Source: Diphasiastrum complanatum (lineage: Eukaryota > Streptophyta > Lycopodiopsida > Lycopodiales > Lycopodiaceae). Taken from it: DNA of 64,000 nucleotides. Shown in pieces: positions 1 through 10,587 of this stretch. The stretch spans positions 26,385,540 to 26,449,539 of the forward strand of contig CM055111.1 in the NCBI GenBank assembly GCA_029204225.1, written 5' to 3'. Made by a program: the position numbers and the translations under genes. The number at the start of each line of letters is the position of its first letter. Position 1 is the stretch's first letter. The notes beneath the pieces are model-generated. The model was not told the DNA's origin and searched no databases. It was given only the letters and a program-made list of their open reading frames with translations.

Positions 1-323
1 AAGCTTTCAGTTGGTTAAGTCTGATGTAAGTCAGACCTGCTTGCTTGGAATGGATGTTACTCGTTTGTAACAAAGCTTCGAGTTGGTTAAGTTTGATGTA
101 TGTCGGGCGGCTTGCTTGGAGGGAAGTCACCCACATCGGGACCCCTGATCTGGCATGGCGCCAAGTTGGATCTCAATGTTGGTTTTTGGAACTTCAAGTT
201 GGTTAAGTCTGATCGTTGTTGGCGAGTTGGCTGCTTGTATGTCAAGTGGGTTTGGATGGCAAGAGTTGAAGGCTGGGAAGCTAAGTCGTGGTTCCCGGCT
301 CCCTTTGGGATGCCTGTGCTTCA
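1..323 (+). repeat. 3' end of the 5' LTR of the LARD-like element
   Basis: This block aligns with 3810-4125 of the 3' LTR and with the solo LTR near 52490. It ends CTTCA at 323, two bases before the primer-binding site. The start of this LTR lies outside the window, so its target duplication cannot be checked. Confidence 0.85.
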
Positions 324-325
324 TG

Positions 326-337
326 TGGTATCAGAGC
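326..337 (+). promoter_or_regulatory. Primer-binding site (initiator tRNA-Met)
   Basis: TGGTATCAGAGC lies two bases after the LTR end. It is the common plant retrotransposon PBS, complementary to the 3' end of initiator Met tRNA, and would prime minus-strand DNA synthesis. It fixes the element's orientation as plus. Confidence 0.9.
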
Positions 338-1080
338 CGACTGGACGGTCAGCTATGCGGATCTCACGAAAATGGCCACGATTTGGGGTTCATCAAGACA
401 ACTGTTGTGCAAGGTGCTGCCCACATTGTAAGCACGGGTGCATCCACGGTCGGGGTGGTCGACAGAACGGGGGACTTGATGAGTCAAAGTGCTGCCCTTG
501 AGGCGTAAGCATGGTCAATTCTCACGGTTCGGACCTGGCGCTGTCTGCACGTAGGACAGATGAGGCAGTGTGCTGCCATTAGGTTGGTGTAAGCACGGTC
601 TGTGACTTGTGGGTTGCGGGGCGACATATTCGAACTGTACGGGTTAACCATTGATACAGAGATGCTGCTCGAATTCGGGTGTAAAGCATGGGTGGTTAGC
701 TGCCGGTGCGGGATAGCTGCCGATCGTTTAGCTATAAGGGCTATCGACCAAAAAGTGGTGGGGCGTGACTGAGGCAATGTGCTGCTTAATGGTGAAAGCA
801 CGGATAGTTGGAGGGGTGTCCTATGTGGGCTGATTTCGTGATCGATTTGTATGGGCGTGGCCAGGCAAAGGTCCGTTGGCAGGACCATCTCAAAGGGGGA
901 CCTTGTCTTTGTTACTTGTTAGTAAACCTGCCTGAGTGTCTTACTTGTATGTATTCGTGGTGAGTCTTAGTACTCGTGCTTTGCCTGGTTTGCATGATTG
1001 CTTGTGATACAAGGAGCTGATGGCTCGAGAAGGAACCTTTTCTTTTGAAGGCTGATACCATCAAACAAAAAGGACTACAG

Positions 1081-1580
1081 AATCTGTGGGGCGGATTTGT
1101 AGTTCAAGTACTCACACGTGAACGACAACGAAACGACTCAATGTTTGCAAAGGATGGATGGCTAGCCTATTTCTTGGGTTAGTTTCATTTGCGACAACGC
1201 CCACCAGATGCAAGCAGGAAGTCAAAAGTTGGAAAGGGCCATTTCAGGGGAGATATTCTATGGAGCAGTTGGTCTTCATTTTGGGACGGCCACCTTCGGA
1301 ACTGAAACTCACTGAGCATGGGCGATATCTTGAATCTGTGCGGCGGATTCGCAGTTCAAGTACTCGCACGTGAACGACAACGAAACGACTCAATGTTTTC
1401 AAAGGATGGATGGCTAGCCTGTTTCTTGGGTTAGTTTCATTTGCGACAACGCCCACCAGACGCAAGCAGGAAGTCAAAAGTTGGAAAGGGCAATTTTAGG
1501 GGAGATCTTCTATAGCAATTGGTCTTCATTTTGGGACGGCCACCTTCGAAACTGAAACTCACTGAGCATGGGTGATATCC
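1081..1580 (+). repeat. Tandem duplication, about 252-bp unit, two copies
   Basis: Unit one (1081-1332) and unit two (1333-about 1580) start with AATCTGTG and run in parallel to the shared GATATC region. They differ by scattered substitutions and a few short indels. The duplication lies in the internal region of the LARD-like element and creates no credible reading frame. Confidence 0.85.
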
Positions 1581-1974
1581 AGTATCAGTTGGGTTTTTCT
1601 TCAAAGGGGAAAAGACTAGGATCCTCTTCAGAGATTGGCAACAAGTTGGATCGAGCCATAATCCTAGCAGATGGGAAGCAAAGTGTTGGAAAGGCTTTTT
1701 GTCCGAAAAACTCTACTCTAAGTCCGATCAGCTGATTTTATAAGTGAAGGGGAACTATCACACACACCTCTCTCTTGGGGCAAATTTTGAATGAAAGTTG
1801 ACCAAAATGGGGGCAAATTCAAGGTGACCTAGCCATACTCACACGAGGAGACTGGCGAACTTTGGACCTAATAAGTTGACAAGTTTTTGTTGTGGAAAGG
1901 AAAGTTTGTTATAGGCTTTCTTTGGACCAGCAATGATGAGGAAACATATGAGTACGCTGGCTTGTGTTACGTGT

Positions 1975-2345
1975 AAGACAGCTGATCAATGAAGGAACTG
2001 TGAAAGTTGAGTCTTGCATGAGAGACTTGGTATTTTGAACGGACGCTAAGGGACGGTTCGCGTTGAGATCGGACTAGTGCAAACTCTGGGTGCATGTGTC
2101 TGATTCAAAGAGAGCTACTTGAAGCCAAGCTCAATGTACACTTCTTGTTTTGACTGTGAGGCAACTGACCAGTGATGGAATTGTGAAAGTCAAGTTTTGC
2201 GCGACGAACATGGTGCTTCAAACAAACGCGAAGGGATAGTTCGGATGCGGATCAAACTGGTGCGACCCTTTGGCTTTCCACGAGGTCAATGGTTACATTT
2301 GGGCTGATTCAAAGAGCTACTTCAAGCTAAGTGCGAGGTGCATTG
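1975..2345 (+). repeat. Diverged tandem duplication of about 180-190 bp inside the LARD-like element
   Basis: Two blocks share an ordered series of words: CTGACCA/CTGATCA, GAACTGTGAAAGT/GAATTGTGAAAGT, GGGACGGTTCG/GGGATAGTTCG, and GGGCTGATTCAAAGAG-like text followed by CTACTTCAAGC. They are clearly related but eroded. No coding meaning was found. Confidence 0.6.
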
Positions 2346-2914
2346 TGGAGTGCTCAATCTTTGCCTACCTTAAAGAGCCAAGATGGAAAAGTGTCAAGAT
2401 CAGGTTGGGACAAGGAGAGAAATCAAGGTGCAGAAGCAACAAGACACGGAGTGGACCATAAAGTGGGCAATCAAACGATAAATCCTTCGGCTCAGAGAGC
2501 CTTGATACCTGTGCGGAACTGAACAAATCTGGAGCTCAGGGAGCTCAACACAAAGTGCATCAAGGACAAATCAGGAGCTCAAAGGAGTTCCAAAGTCGAA
2601 CGTCAGAAGCAACAGGGGCGAACATTTCAAAGAAAGGCCTCTGTCACCAGTTAATAAGGTTCTCGGGTTTTACGAAAGCGATATCAAATCTACGCTTTTC
2701 CCAGACAAAGATATATTTTCAAGTTATGTAATTTTTCAGTACAAAGAGCTGAGCCTCCGACTTGTGGTGTGCCAGCTTCAATGTTAATAAAAAGTGGCCA
2801 GTAAATTGAGTATTGTGCCAAGTAGCTTAAATGTATAGTTATTTTAATTGGAAGACACCTTTACTTTAATCTGACATCTGATGAGGACATCAGATTTTAT
2901 AAAGGTAGGGTGGA

Positions 2915-4125
2915 TGTTGTAAAGCAACCTTTACAAGCTTTACTTCTGGCGCCATCGGCGCCAGCTATGTCCCCGGCGCCAGCAGCGCCCCTGCTGCTCC
3001 CGGCGCCACTGTGACTAGAATCCAGCCGGCGCCAAGTTCCTATGGCTGAAAATCTTTGATCGGTTCTAGCGGAGTCCAGAGAGCTCAGATCGATGTGCAA
3101 TCACCTCACACGATCTAGGCATGATTAAAGGAAGCCTGGGGATCAATAAAATCTAGAGAGAGAAAATGACTTTCTAGAAAGAGAAAATCCTAGAGAGAGA
3201 AAAATGTGCTTTACCAGCTTGGGTAGAGTGCTTGGTATGAGGGGGGTGCCGAATCACACCAATACTATAGGGGAGTGCAGATTGCGACTCAGGGCGAGCT
3301 CCAACCAAGTCTCAGCCTCCCTTGCTGGAATGTTGTCATGGCTCTCGCCTTGGCATGCTAGCGCCCCGGAGACTAGGGTCGGTCACACACTTGAAATGTA
3401 ACCTTCTCAGATCTATCAATAAAGTGGGATTTTCCTCAAACTAACTCTGATTACCTTCTGGGTTTCAGTGTTCGGTAAAAGCGCCAGTTGTAAGGCCGCT
3501 TTCAAAAATTTTAACTTGGCACATAGCTGAGGGTCGTATCCCGGGACGCCAGCGGTATGTCGTCGGGACCATTCGGTCCGTGGCGCCAGCGGTATGCTGT
3601 CGGGACCATTTGGTCCAGGAACCGATTGTTTCCATATCTATCATGGCTTGTGGTTCTGAGTGTTCCCTGCATGAACGTGAATGAGTTAAGCTCTTGGGGA
3701 ACGGGCTCTAACCTGCCGGCTGAGTTGGATGGCTTGCTTGGGTGAATGTTACCTATTTATGGCTGTCCAGTCTGGCGTGGCGCCAGGTTGGCTTCCAGCG
3801 CTCATGACGAAGCTTTCAGTTGGTTAAGTCTGATGTAAGTCAGACCGCTTGCTTGGAATGGATGTTACTCGTTTGTAACGAAGCTTCGAGTTGGTTAAGT
3901 TTGATGTATGTCGGGCGGCTTGCTTGGAGGGAAGTCACCCACATCAAGACCCCCGATCTGGCATGGCGCCAGGTTGGATGTTGGTTTTCGGAACTTCAAG
4001 TTGGTTAAGTCTGATCGTTGTTGGCGAGTTGGCTACTTGTATGTCAAGTGGGTTTGGATGGCAAGAGTTGAAGGCTGGGAAGCTAAGTCGTGGTTCCCGA
4101 CTCCCTTTGGGATGCCTGTGCTACA
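2915..4125 (+). repeat. Complete 3' LTR (1211 bp) of the LARD-like element
   Basis: The LTR starts TGTTGTAAAG at 2915, right after the purine-rich tract AAAGGTAGGGTGGA (2901-2914), and ends GCTACA at 4125, giving TG...CA termini. The reverse complement of 52490-53725 matches it end to end. It carries many GGCGCC palindromes near its 5' end (2947-3042), an AATAAA at 3419-3424 as a possible polyadenylation signal, and about 100-bp internal repeats in its last 400 bases. A repeated block containing GTCGGGACCATT lies near 3560-3615. Confidence 0.9.
3725..4050 (+). repeat. Internal repeats in the LTR tail
   Basis: Three diverged units share GCTTGCTTGG, TGGCGCCAGGTTGG and AGTTGGTTAAGTCTGATG-like words, at about 3733-3835, 3848-3905 and 3919-4020. 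They occur in all three LTR copies of the family in the window, so they were part of the family before these insertions. Confidence 0.7.
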
Positions 4126-5749
4126 CAATGTATTCAATAAAGGTTGGAATTCCGGATTCATGCTCTCATAGGAAGAGTTTTGGAAAGATCAATATCCATG
4201 ACCTCTTCCACAGCAGGAGAGCCGCGATTCCAAACTCTCTTGAAGTCCAGAAGAGAAAGGGAATACGAGTCGCAGCACCAAGCAACAAGACCAATCACCA
4301 CTCCCACAGAAGACGTTTTGCATGTCCTACATTTTCTTAGCATCAGTCCCAAAAACAAAGATTCAAAAAGGAGTTTTGAAGTATCATCTCTCAATACTCC
4401 TCCTGCGGCCTTCAGTGGGAACCAAATAGTTTCCAGGCAGATCACATCAAACATGGCTTCACGACTGATTCAACCAACAGGTTCCAAACACTGCTTGGGA
4501 TCTACATCGTTTTCAAGAAACCAATAGAATTGAGATCCTTCACAAGGATAGAAGCACTCACTGGTCAACTACCAGGCAAAGAGTAAAGCTGAAAGCAATT
4601 AACTGTAGGGTTATACTCTTCAAAAGCAGTGAGCAACATTCCAAGGAATGTTTCACAGGGTTTTTACTGCATGTATCCAAAATCCGTTTCTATATCTATT
4701 TTTCCAGAGAATGGGCAACTTGCCATTTCCATTCTATGTTTTACAGATTTGCATGAAATACAAGAGGATCTTTCTAAAAATAGCTCAAATTCTCACATGC
4801 AAACATTAAATTTAAGATTCACAACAACAATTAGTTCATTCATTCAGGATACATTGATTTTCATCAATCCATCAACAAACCAACTGCTACTAACCTGAAT
4901 TTAATTTGTCTAAACATTATGGATTCATGCAAATTGTTCATTCAAAAAACAGATTTAGACTAAGAAATGGATCTACTCATGCACACCATTCCACTTCAAA
5001 CAAAAACTTTTTCAAGGCTTCAGAAACCATAAGAATGAATTCACACAATTCCCAAGCATCTCTACACAGAATCAAACAAGGAGAAGAGCACTCTACCACC
5101 AAGTTTGAAAAGCATGCTTCCAACAAGAATTAGTGAATCCAAACCCAATTTTCCTTGAAAAAACGGCCAACCAGGATATACCAATGTAAAGACCACTAGG
5201 GAAACCCCTAAGATGAGGATAGGAAAACACAAGAGAGACTGTGGAGCAAAACCACCAACCAGACCTAGATCCCTCCTGGAAAATCCTCCTGGATCTAGCC
5301 CCCAAGCCATGCCATGTGATAGCAAGAGGAGAAGAGCTCATCAGGTAACCTAGGCCAAGTCGTCGACGGAATAATCACTACCTCAATATATAGAGAGTAG
5401 GATCCTATGCATGAACACATGCAATCCCCATGCAGGTCAACTATAAATAGGTCACAACTCTTCATGCATACCTCTTGCCTATATCAGTCACATATAAATG
5501 CACTACTCCATATGTCTCAATTAGAGTGTCTGGGTCCTCTCAAGCTTACTAGTCACTAACAGGCCTCGACGTGGAATAAAATCTGGGCGTGACCAATAAT
5601 CTCGAACACTGGAGGGCCGGTCTACCATATTAGGACTATTCCAGGTCCTTAACCGAATATGGCCATAACAATAGGGGTCTCAAGAGACGAGTTTTTATGC
5701 AGGGAAGCTAACTTGCAGACTTCCATCTCTTTTTCTGTCAAATGAGTCA
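4126..5749. other. No assignable gene; weak minus-strand open frames
   Basis: On the minus strand there are open frames at 4454-4158 (98 codons; contains CRTCKTSSVGVVIG) and 5341-5093/5325-5062 (about 85 codons; the second is hydrophobic). The first looks somewhat protein-like and could be an exon of an eroded gene, but I recognise no domain and see no convincing joined structure. A TATATA-like stretch lies just upstream of the 5341 frame, at about 5390. The rest is A/T-rich non-coding DNA. Confidence 0.3.
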
Positions 5750-7790
5750 TCATAATCCAAAGATCAATCGGGATGGGTGCAAAGAAGTTGACAAATGGCA
5801 GACTCCAAAGTTTATACGAAGATCAGCCAAGCAACTTGATGATGACAGATGTTGGAGCTTGATCTCTTTGGCTTGCACTTTCTCTCTCACAAAATGATGA
5901 GCAATCACGATGTGCTTTCTCCTTGTATGGAATGTAGGATTAGTGACAAGTGATTGGGCAGATTGGTTGTCATAATAGATGATTGGGATTTCCTCCTTGA
6001 TGACATGTAGCTCCACCAATAGCCTCATTCCCAAGACCTCCTTGCATGTTGATGTCAAGGCCTTGTATTCGGATTCTATGGAAGATAAGAAGATTGTATC
6101 TTGCTTTTTGGAAATCCATGATACTACTCCATCACATAGAGAGGTGGCAAAAGCACTTCTTGATTTGCTATCCACTTTGTCACCTGCAAATCCGAGTCAC
6201 TATAGGCTCTTAAGCAAATATTAGTCCCTCTATACAATATGCCAAATTTCTTTGTAGATGAGATATATCTAAGAACTCTTTTGGCCATCTTCCAATGTGA
6301 AACTAAAGGACTTTGCATCAATTGACTTAACTTTCCAACACTATAACTAAGATCAGGTCTAGTTATAGTCAAATATATTAAGGAAACTATAAGCCTTCTA
6401 TACAAAGTGATGTCCTCAAAGGATGCTTCATTACCATCAATAGATGCTTTTACATGTTGCTCCATTGGAGTCTCAATGCCTTTACAATTCTTCATTCCAA
6501 ATCTATCTAGGATGGATGTAGCATTCTTAGATTGACAAATGAAGCTAAAATCACATCCTCTAATAACTTCTATTTCTAGAACGAAGCTTAATAGGGCTTG
6601 GCCGAGATCTACCATCTTAAACTCTTTTGCCAAAACAATTTTTACATCTCTAATTCCATCTAGATCATTACCACTCAAAATAATGTCATCTTACATACAA
6701 TACAAGAATAATGATCTTACCATCACGAACTCTTATATACAATGATGCATCATATGCACTCAATGCAAAATTGATGGAAATGAGAAAAGAGTTTAGCCTA
6801 GAGTACTATGCTCTAGGTGCTTGCTTGAGCCCATAAAGGCTCTTCTTCAAAAAACACACCTTTCTTTGATGATTTTCCTTGATGAAGCCCTCGGGTTGCC
6901 TCATGTAGATCTCCTCCTCCAAATAACCATTGAGGAAAGCATTTGTGAAATCAAGTTGGAATAGCTCCCAATTGAAGGTAGTAGCAAGATTAATGATCAA
7001 TCTAATAGTAAGAAGCTTAGCCACAAGAGCAAAAGTCTCATCATAATCAATGCCTTTGGTTTGTAAAAATCCTTTTGCTACAAGCCTAGCTTTATGCTTA
7101 CTTATTGATCCATCTTGGTTATACTTCAATCTATACACCCACTTGCAATCAAGAAATTTATTCCCTTGAGGAGGTTTCACAAGATCCCAAGTATGATTCT
7201 CAATTAGAGCATCATACTCTACTTGCATAACATCCATCCGACTCTTAGATTTACAAGCATATTCATAGCATGTTGGCTCATCTAACATTGAAATAAGAAA
7301 AACGTAAGATGTGAAAGATGATAAGCCTTCCCTTTGATCACCTTTGCCATCATAGGTGAGCCTCAATGGCTCGGCCCTTGCTCTTGTGGATCTTCTTGGA
7401 GTTCTTGCATCTTGAGGTGGATCCTCAAGTTCTTCATCACTTGGAAGCTCCTCCTCCATTCTAGAATGAACTTTGGCATCAAGATGATTAGTAGCATTAT
7501 CATCCAATTCACAAACATGTCCTTCATAAAAAAAAATAACATCCCTACTTACTATCACTTTGCTAGTAATGGGATTGAAGACTCTATAACCTTTGCTATT
7601 CTCACCATATCCCACAAAGATGCCTTTAAATTGTTTCCATAGCTTTGAAGTTGGGGTGGCCCAACCTTTTGTGCCATAGCTCCACCTTTGATATATCCAC
7701 CTTTGCCAAATTCACACTCTCCATTGCAACATTAGCATCAACCTTAACCAATCTACCTTGCTTAAAGCCTTTTGCTATACAAGAGAGATT
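5750..7790 (-). pseudogene. Decayed Ty1-copia pol, integrase core deleted
   Basis: Read from high to low coordinates. A GAG-pre-integrase piece with ELWHKRLGHPN (about 7790-7625) is followed at once, after a frame change, by the post-integrase segment GIFVGYGENSKGYRVF. Then comes RT (CKWVYRLKYNQDGS, ARLVAKGF, FLNGYLEEEIYMRQPEGF, SLYGLKQAPRA; 7615-6806), later RT text (KMVDLGQALLSFVLEIEV, about 6678-6480) and RNase H (WISKKQDTIFLSSIESEYKA, DNQSAQSLVTNP; 6175-5750). The RT YVDD block falls in the broken stretch between 6806 and 6678. The whole integrase catalytic core is missing between the first two parts. Frame changes and stops make it non-functional. Possible LTRs were not established. Confidence 0.85.
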
Positions 7791-9337
7791 CAAAACACTG
7801 ATCTGAATTCTTACTCAAATAATAGATCAAGTATTAATCATCACACTTAAGAATCATCACCATTCCTTTAAACCCTCTGACAATAATTAAGTATCTATTT
7901 ATGATCCGTCAATCATAAATATTCAGATTCATATGATTCGTCAATCATACTTTTCTAGAATCCAAAACCATAATCATTTACAGGATACTGTAGTATATGT
8001 TCAACATAACTCATGAAAAGTAAGAATCATTCCAAATTCTTTCCACCAAGAACGCATACCAAAATGACAATCATTTTCAACTACAAAAACTTTAGATTAC
8101 AATCTAGAATCAAATCTAGATACCCAAAGTCTTGTTGAATATCAATTCAGATATTATTCTTGGATTCATTATGATTTTTTATCCAATTGAGCGCTCTGGG
8201 ATACAATCAGTAATGAGCTGAGTCTATTCCTTAACTAAGGAATACTCTATCCCAAGAATATTGTATATCCAATGCACAGATGAACCCAAATGATTCACTA
8301 AGCATGTGTCTTACAAGCAATATAAATCAAAACCATCAGTTTCTGATGAATCCTCATCACACTGATCATTTTACCAATTAACTTCACTCTGGAGTAATCA
8401 ACTACTCAAGTTAATGGCCAATGATTCAGAAATCTCAAATGTCTAGGTGAAGAATTCAATTTATACTAGTATGACACCACATTTAGATCCTTACCCATAT
8501 CATTTGTAAGTTAATCCATAAATCTTCTATACAAAGATTTGTTAACTCTACAAGTATCTGTTAAACAGGACTTGATCATATGTCTATATTCAACGACTAG
8601 GTTAAGTGCACCAAATAACCCTAGTAACCAGGAATACACAGTAGATTCATACAAGATTAATCGTGCACATATGTGAATAATCTCACTATGACTCAGTACA
8701 TAAACACATTTTTATCTGGCAGATTCCTCCAGAACCCACATATATTACTCACATATCTCACTGAGATCTTGTAACTCAGCTACAAAAGATTTTCTATTTC
8801 TCATGAGTAAATAACATATCCGAAAAATCTCTGAGATGAATTACATTCAATCTCAACAGTTTTCCAATCCAACTTACCTCTAATTACATAATTTCATCCA
8901 CTCAATCAACCCCTCTTTGATCCTAGTACTCACACTAAGATTAGGTTGATCCAATTCAGAACTCTCAGACTTAACTCTGATCAAACTTACTTCTATTCCA
9001 ACCAAAATGAAATTAGTAACATTTGACCATTCACTGTACTACTTATAGATAATGATTCAACTTTCAAACTTGTTGTAGATCTAGATTGTCCAACGGACTC
9101 GTGCATTGCCTGCATGTAATAAGGCTGCCATCTTGTTGTGATTGAGGTGCCTAACTGAAGCGCTTTTTCTTCTCTCTCTTCTACACTCTCTCTTCTATTG
9201 CTGCTATTACGTAACCTTGCTCTAATAACATATTACAAAACTTGGCCCACTGGCCACGTGCACGCGTGCGGGCCACATGTTGGGATCCCACCCCCAACCG
9301 CCTAGCCACCCACTTATCTACCTAACCCCAAAAGGGC
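7791..9337. other. A/T-rich stretch with no gene seen
   Basis: No open frame of note and no family motif. At 9209-9224 the minus strand reads TGTTATTAGAGCAAGG, a degenerate match to the Met-tRNA primer site, followed on the minus strand after about 100 bases by an ATG. This could be the 5' end of the minus copia element, but the intervening sequence is not coding, so the link is unproven. Confidence 0.3.
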
Positions 9338-9771
9338 TGGTACCAGAGGATAGATGATATACAGAAGCCCCAACTTATATATGGGAGAGTTCAAGACAAG
9401 CGGTTACTTATGGGATATTGAGAATTCTCAAGGCCTTCACTAGGCGCTCAAGCCCATGGCACTTTCCTGTGCGTGGCTTGCAACATACATTCCACAACAA
9501 TGAGGCAAGGAACACATCTAGGTTGCTCACACTAAGAAATCAAATCTTTCAAAGCTTTCAGAAGAGTGATGAGAGTGCCTCAAATTATGTTTTGAAAGTG
9601 AAAGATCTTTATAGAGAGCTTGCTTGCATAGGAGACCACCTCAATCCAAGAGAGCTAGTGCAAATGATGCTAAATGGATTGAAGGATGAATTTGACAACC
9701 TTGTTCAATCTTATGCAGGAGCTTCCAAGCTTGGAGGCACTACAAGGAGTTCTCATTTCCGAGGAGTGTAG
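9338..9771 (+). pseudogene. Copia gag fragment (UBN2-type)
   Basis: An open frame from 9418 to 9771 contains text typical of copia gag of the UBN2/retrotran_gag_2 type: LRNQIFQSFQKSDESAS, YVLKVKDLYRELACIGDHL and LVQMMLNGLKDEFDNLVQSY. It stops before any zinc knuckle. About 80 bases upstream, TGGTACCAGAGG (9338-9349) resembles a Met-tRNA primer site, so this may be the 5' end of a separate truncated copia element. It is not simply the missing start of the next body: the gag there (from 10588) covers an overlapping part of the same domain. Confidence 0.65.
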
Positions 9772-10587
9772 CCATTAGAACAAGCTATTGAGGATCAATC
9801 AACTTTCCTAAAAACATCGTTGCGAGTTGAGTGGATAATATTGTGAGGTTCTCTTTAAGGAATATCAAATAATAGTAAAAAAAATGCATCAAACAAAAAA
9901 ACATGTTTTTTGTGCAAGCTATTTTTGCAAACACATATTTATTCTCACATTTTTAAGAATCGCATATTTTTAAAAGTAAAGTTTCTAAAAAAATTATAAA
10001 TTTTGGCAGATGAAATATACTTGCCAATTACAAATTTCAGAAAAATTAAAAATTATGCAAAAAATTTGTTAGATCATTCAAACAAGATTGATTCAATTTT
10101 AAAATTACTCCTTATTTTACACTTTTAGAAAACTTCAACGTTTTAGGAAACCACTAAAAACAAATTTAAGTTAAAATAAATAAGTTTTATCCTCTCTTCA
10201 ACCATATTACATTCTTTAAAATGCCAATGCTTGATATAAACTAAAAACTAATATCATTTAGAGCATTTGTTTATAAAATTTTAATATAAAATATGTGTAT
10301 TAGAACATTAAAAATTTAAATATGTAGGAAACTATTTACATTGTATTATGTTCAACAAATTTTATTGTAATGCTACTATGACATGACCATATTAATGATT
10401 ACTTAAAGAAATTATTTTACTATAACAAGATTATCTTAAATATAAATTTCTAGCTTTAAAAACATTATTTTACTATAACAAGGTTACCTTTCTGATAATT
10501 TCATGACAAGCACACTTATCCACACAATAATCAATACAAAGCAATTGCTATATTGAATACCATTCGTTCAATTAAAATATTCAGAAA
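9772..10587. other. Strongly A/T-rich spacer between two copia gag fragments
   Basis: About 0.8 kb rich in A/T runs with no coding frame. A short word, ATTTTACTATAACAAG, is repeated near 10414 and 10468. No terminal inverted repeats were recognised. Confidence 0.4.

Larger units (their letters stand above)
1..4125 (+). mobile_element. Non-autonomous LTR retrotransposon (LARD-like), 5' end cut by window edge
   Basis: The same sequence block occurs at 1-323 and 3810-4125. Immediately after the first block comes TGGTATCAGAGC, the standard primer site complementary to initiator tRNA-Met. A purine-rich tract precedes the second, complete LTR, which begins TGTTGTAAAG and ends GCTACA. This gives the order LTR end, PBS, internal region, PPT, 3' LTR. 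The internal part (324-2914) has no credible gag, protease, integrase or RT; its longest open frames are about 70-134 codons and lack known motifs. That fits a large retrotransposon derivative mobilised in trans. By eye the two LTR blocks differ by roughly ten substitutions and two small indels over about 316 bases, so the insertion is not very recent. A solo LTR of the family lies at 52490-53725. The lineage of the helper element is unknown. Confidence 0.85.

Noticed and set aside
100-501. Open frame of 133 codons with counterparts at 3908-4171 and 52713-52369 (minus)
   Set aside because: Its conservation follows from being in the LTR of one repeat family. Alternate frames are equally open and no domain is seen.
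9209-9224. Degenerate Met-tRNA primer site on the minus strand
   Set aside because: The match is weak, no LTR pair could be aligned around it, and the sequence between it and the minus copia pol is non-coding.
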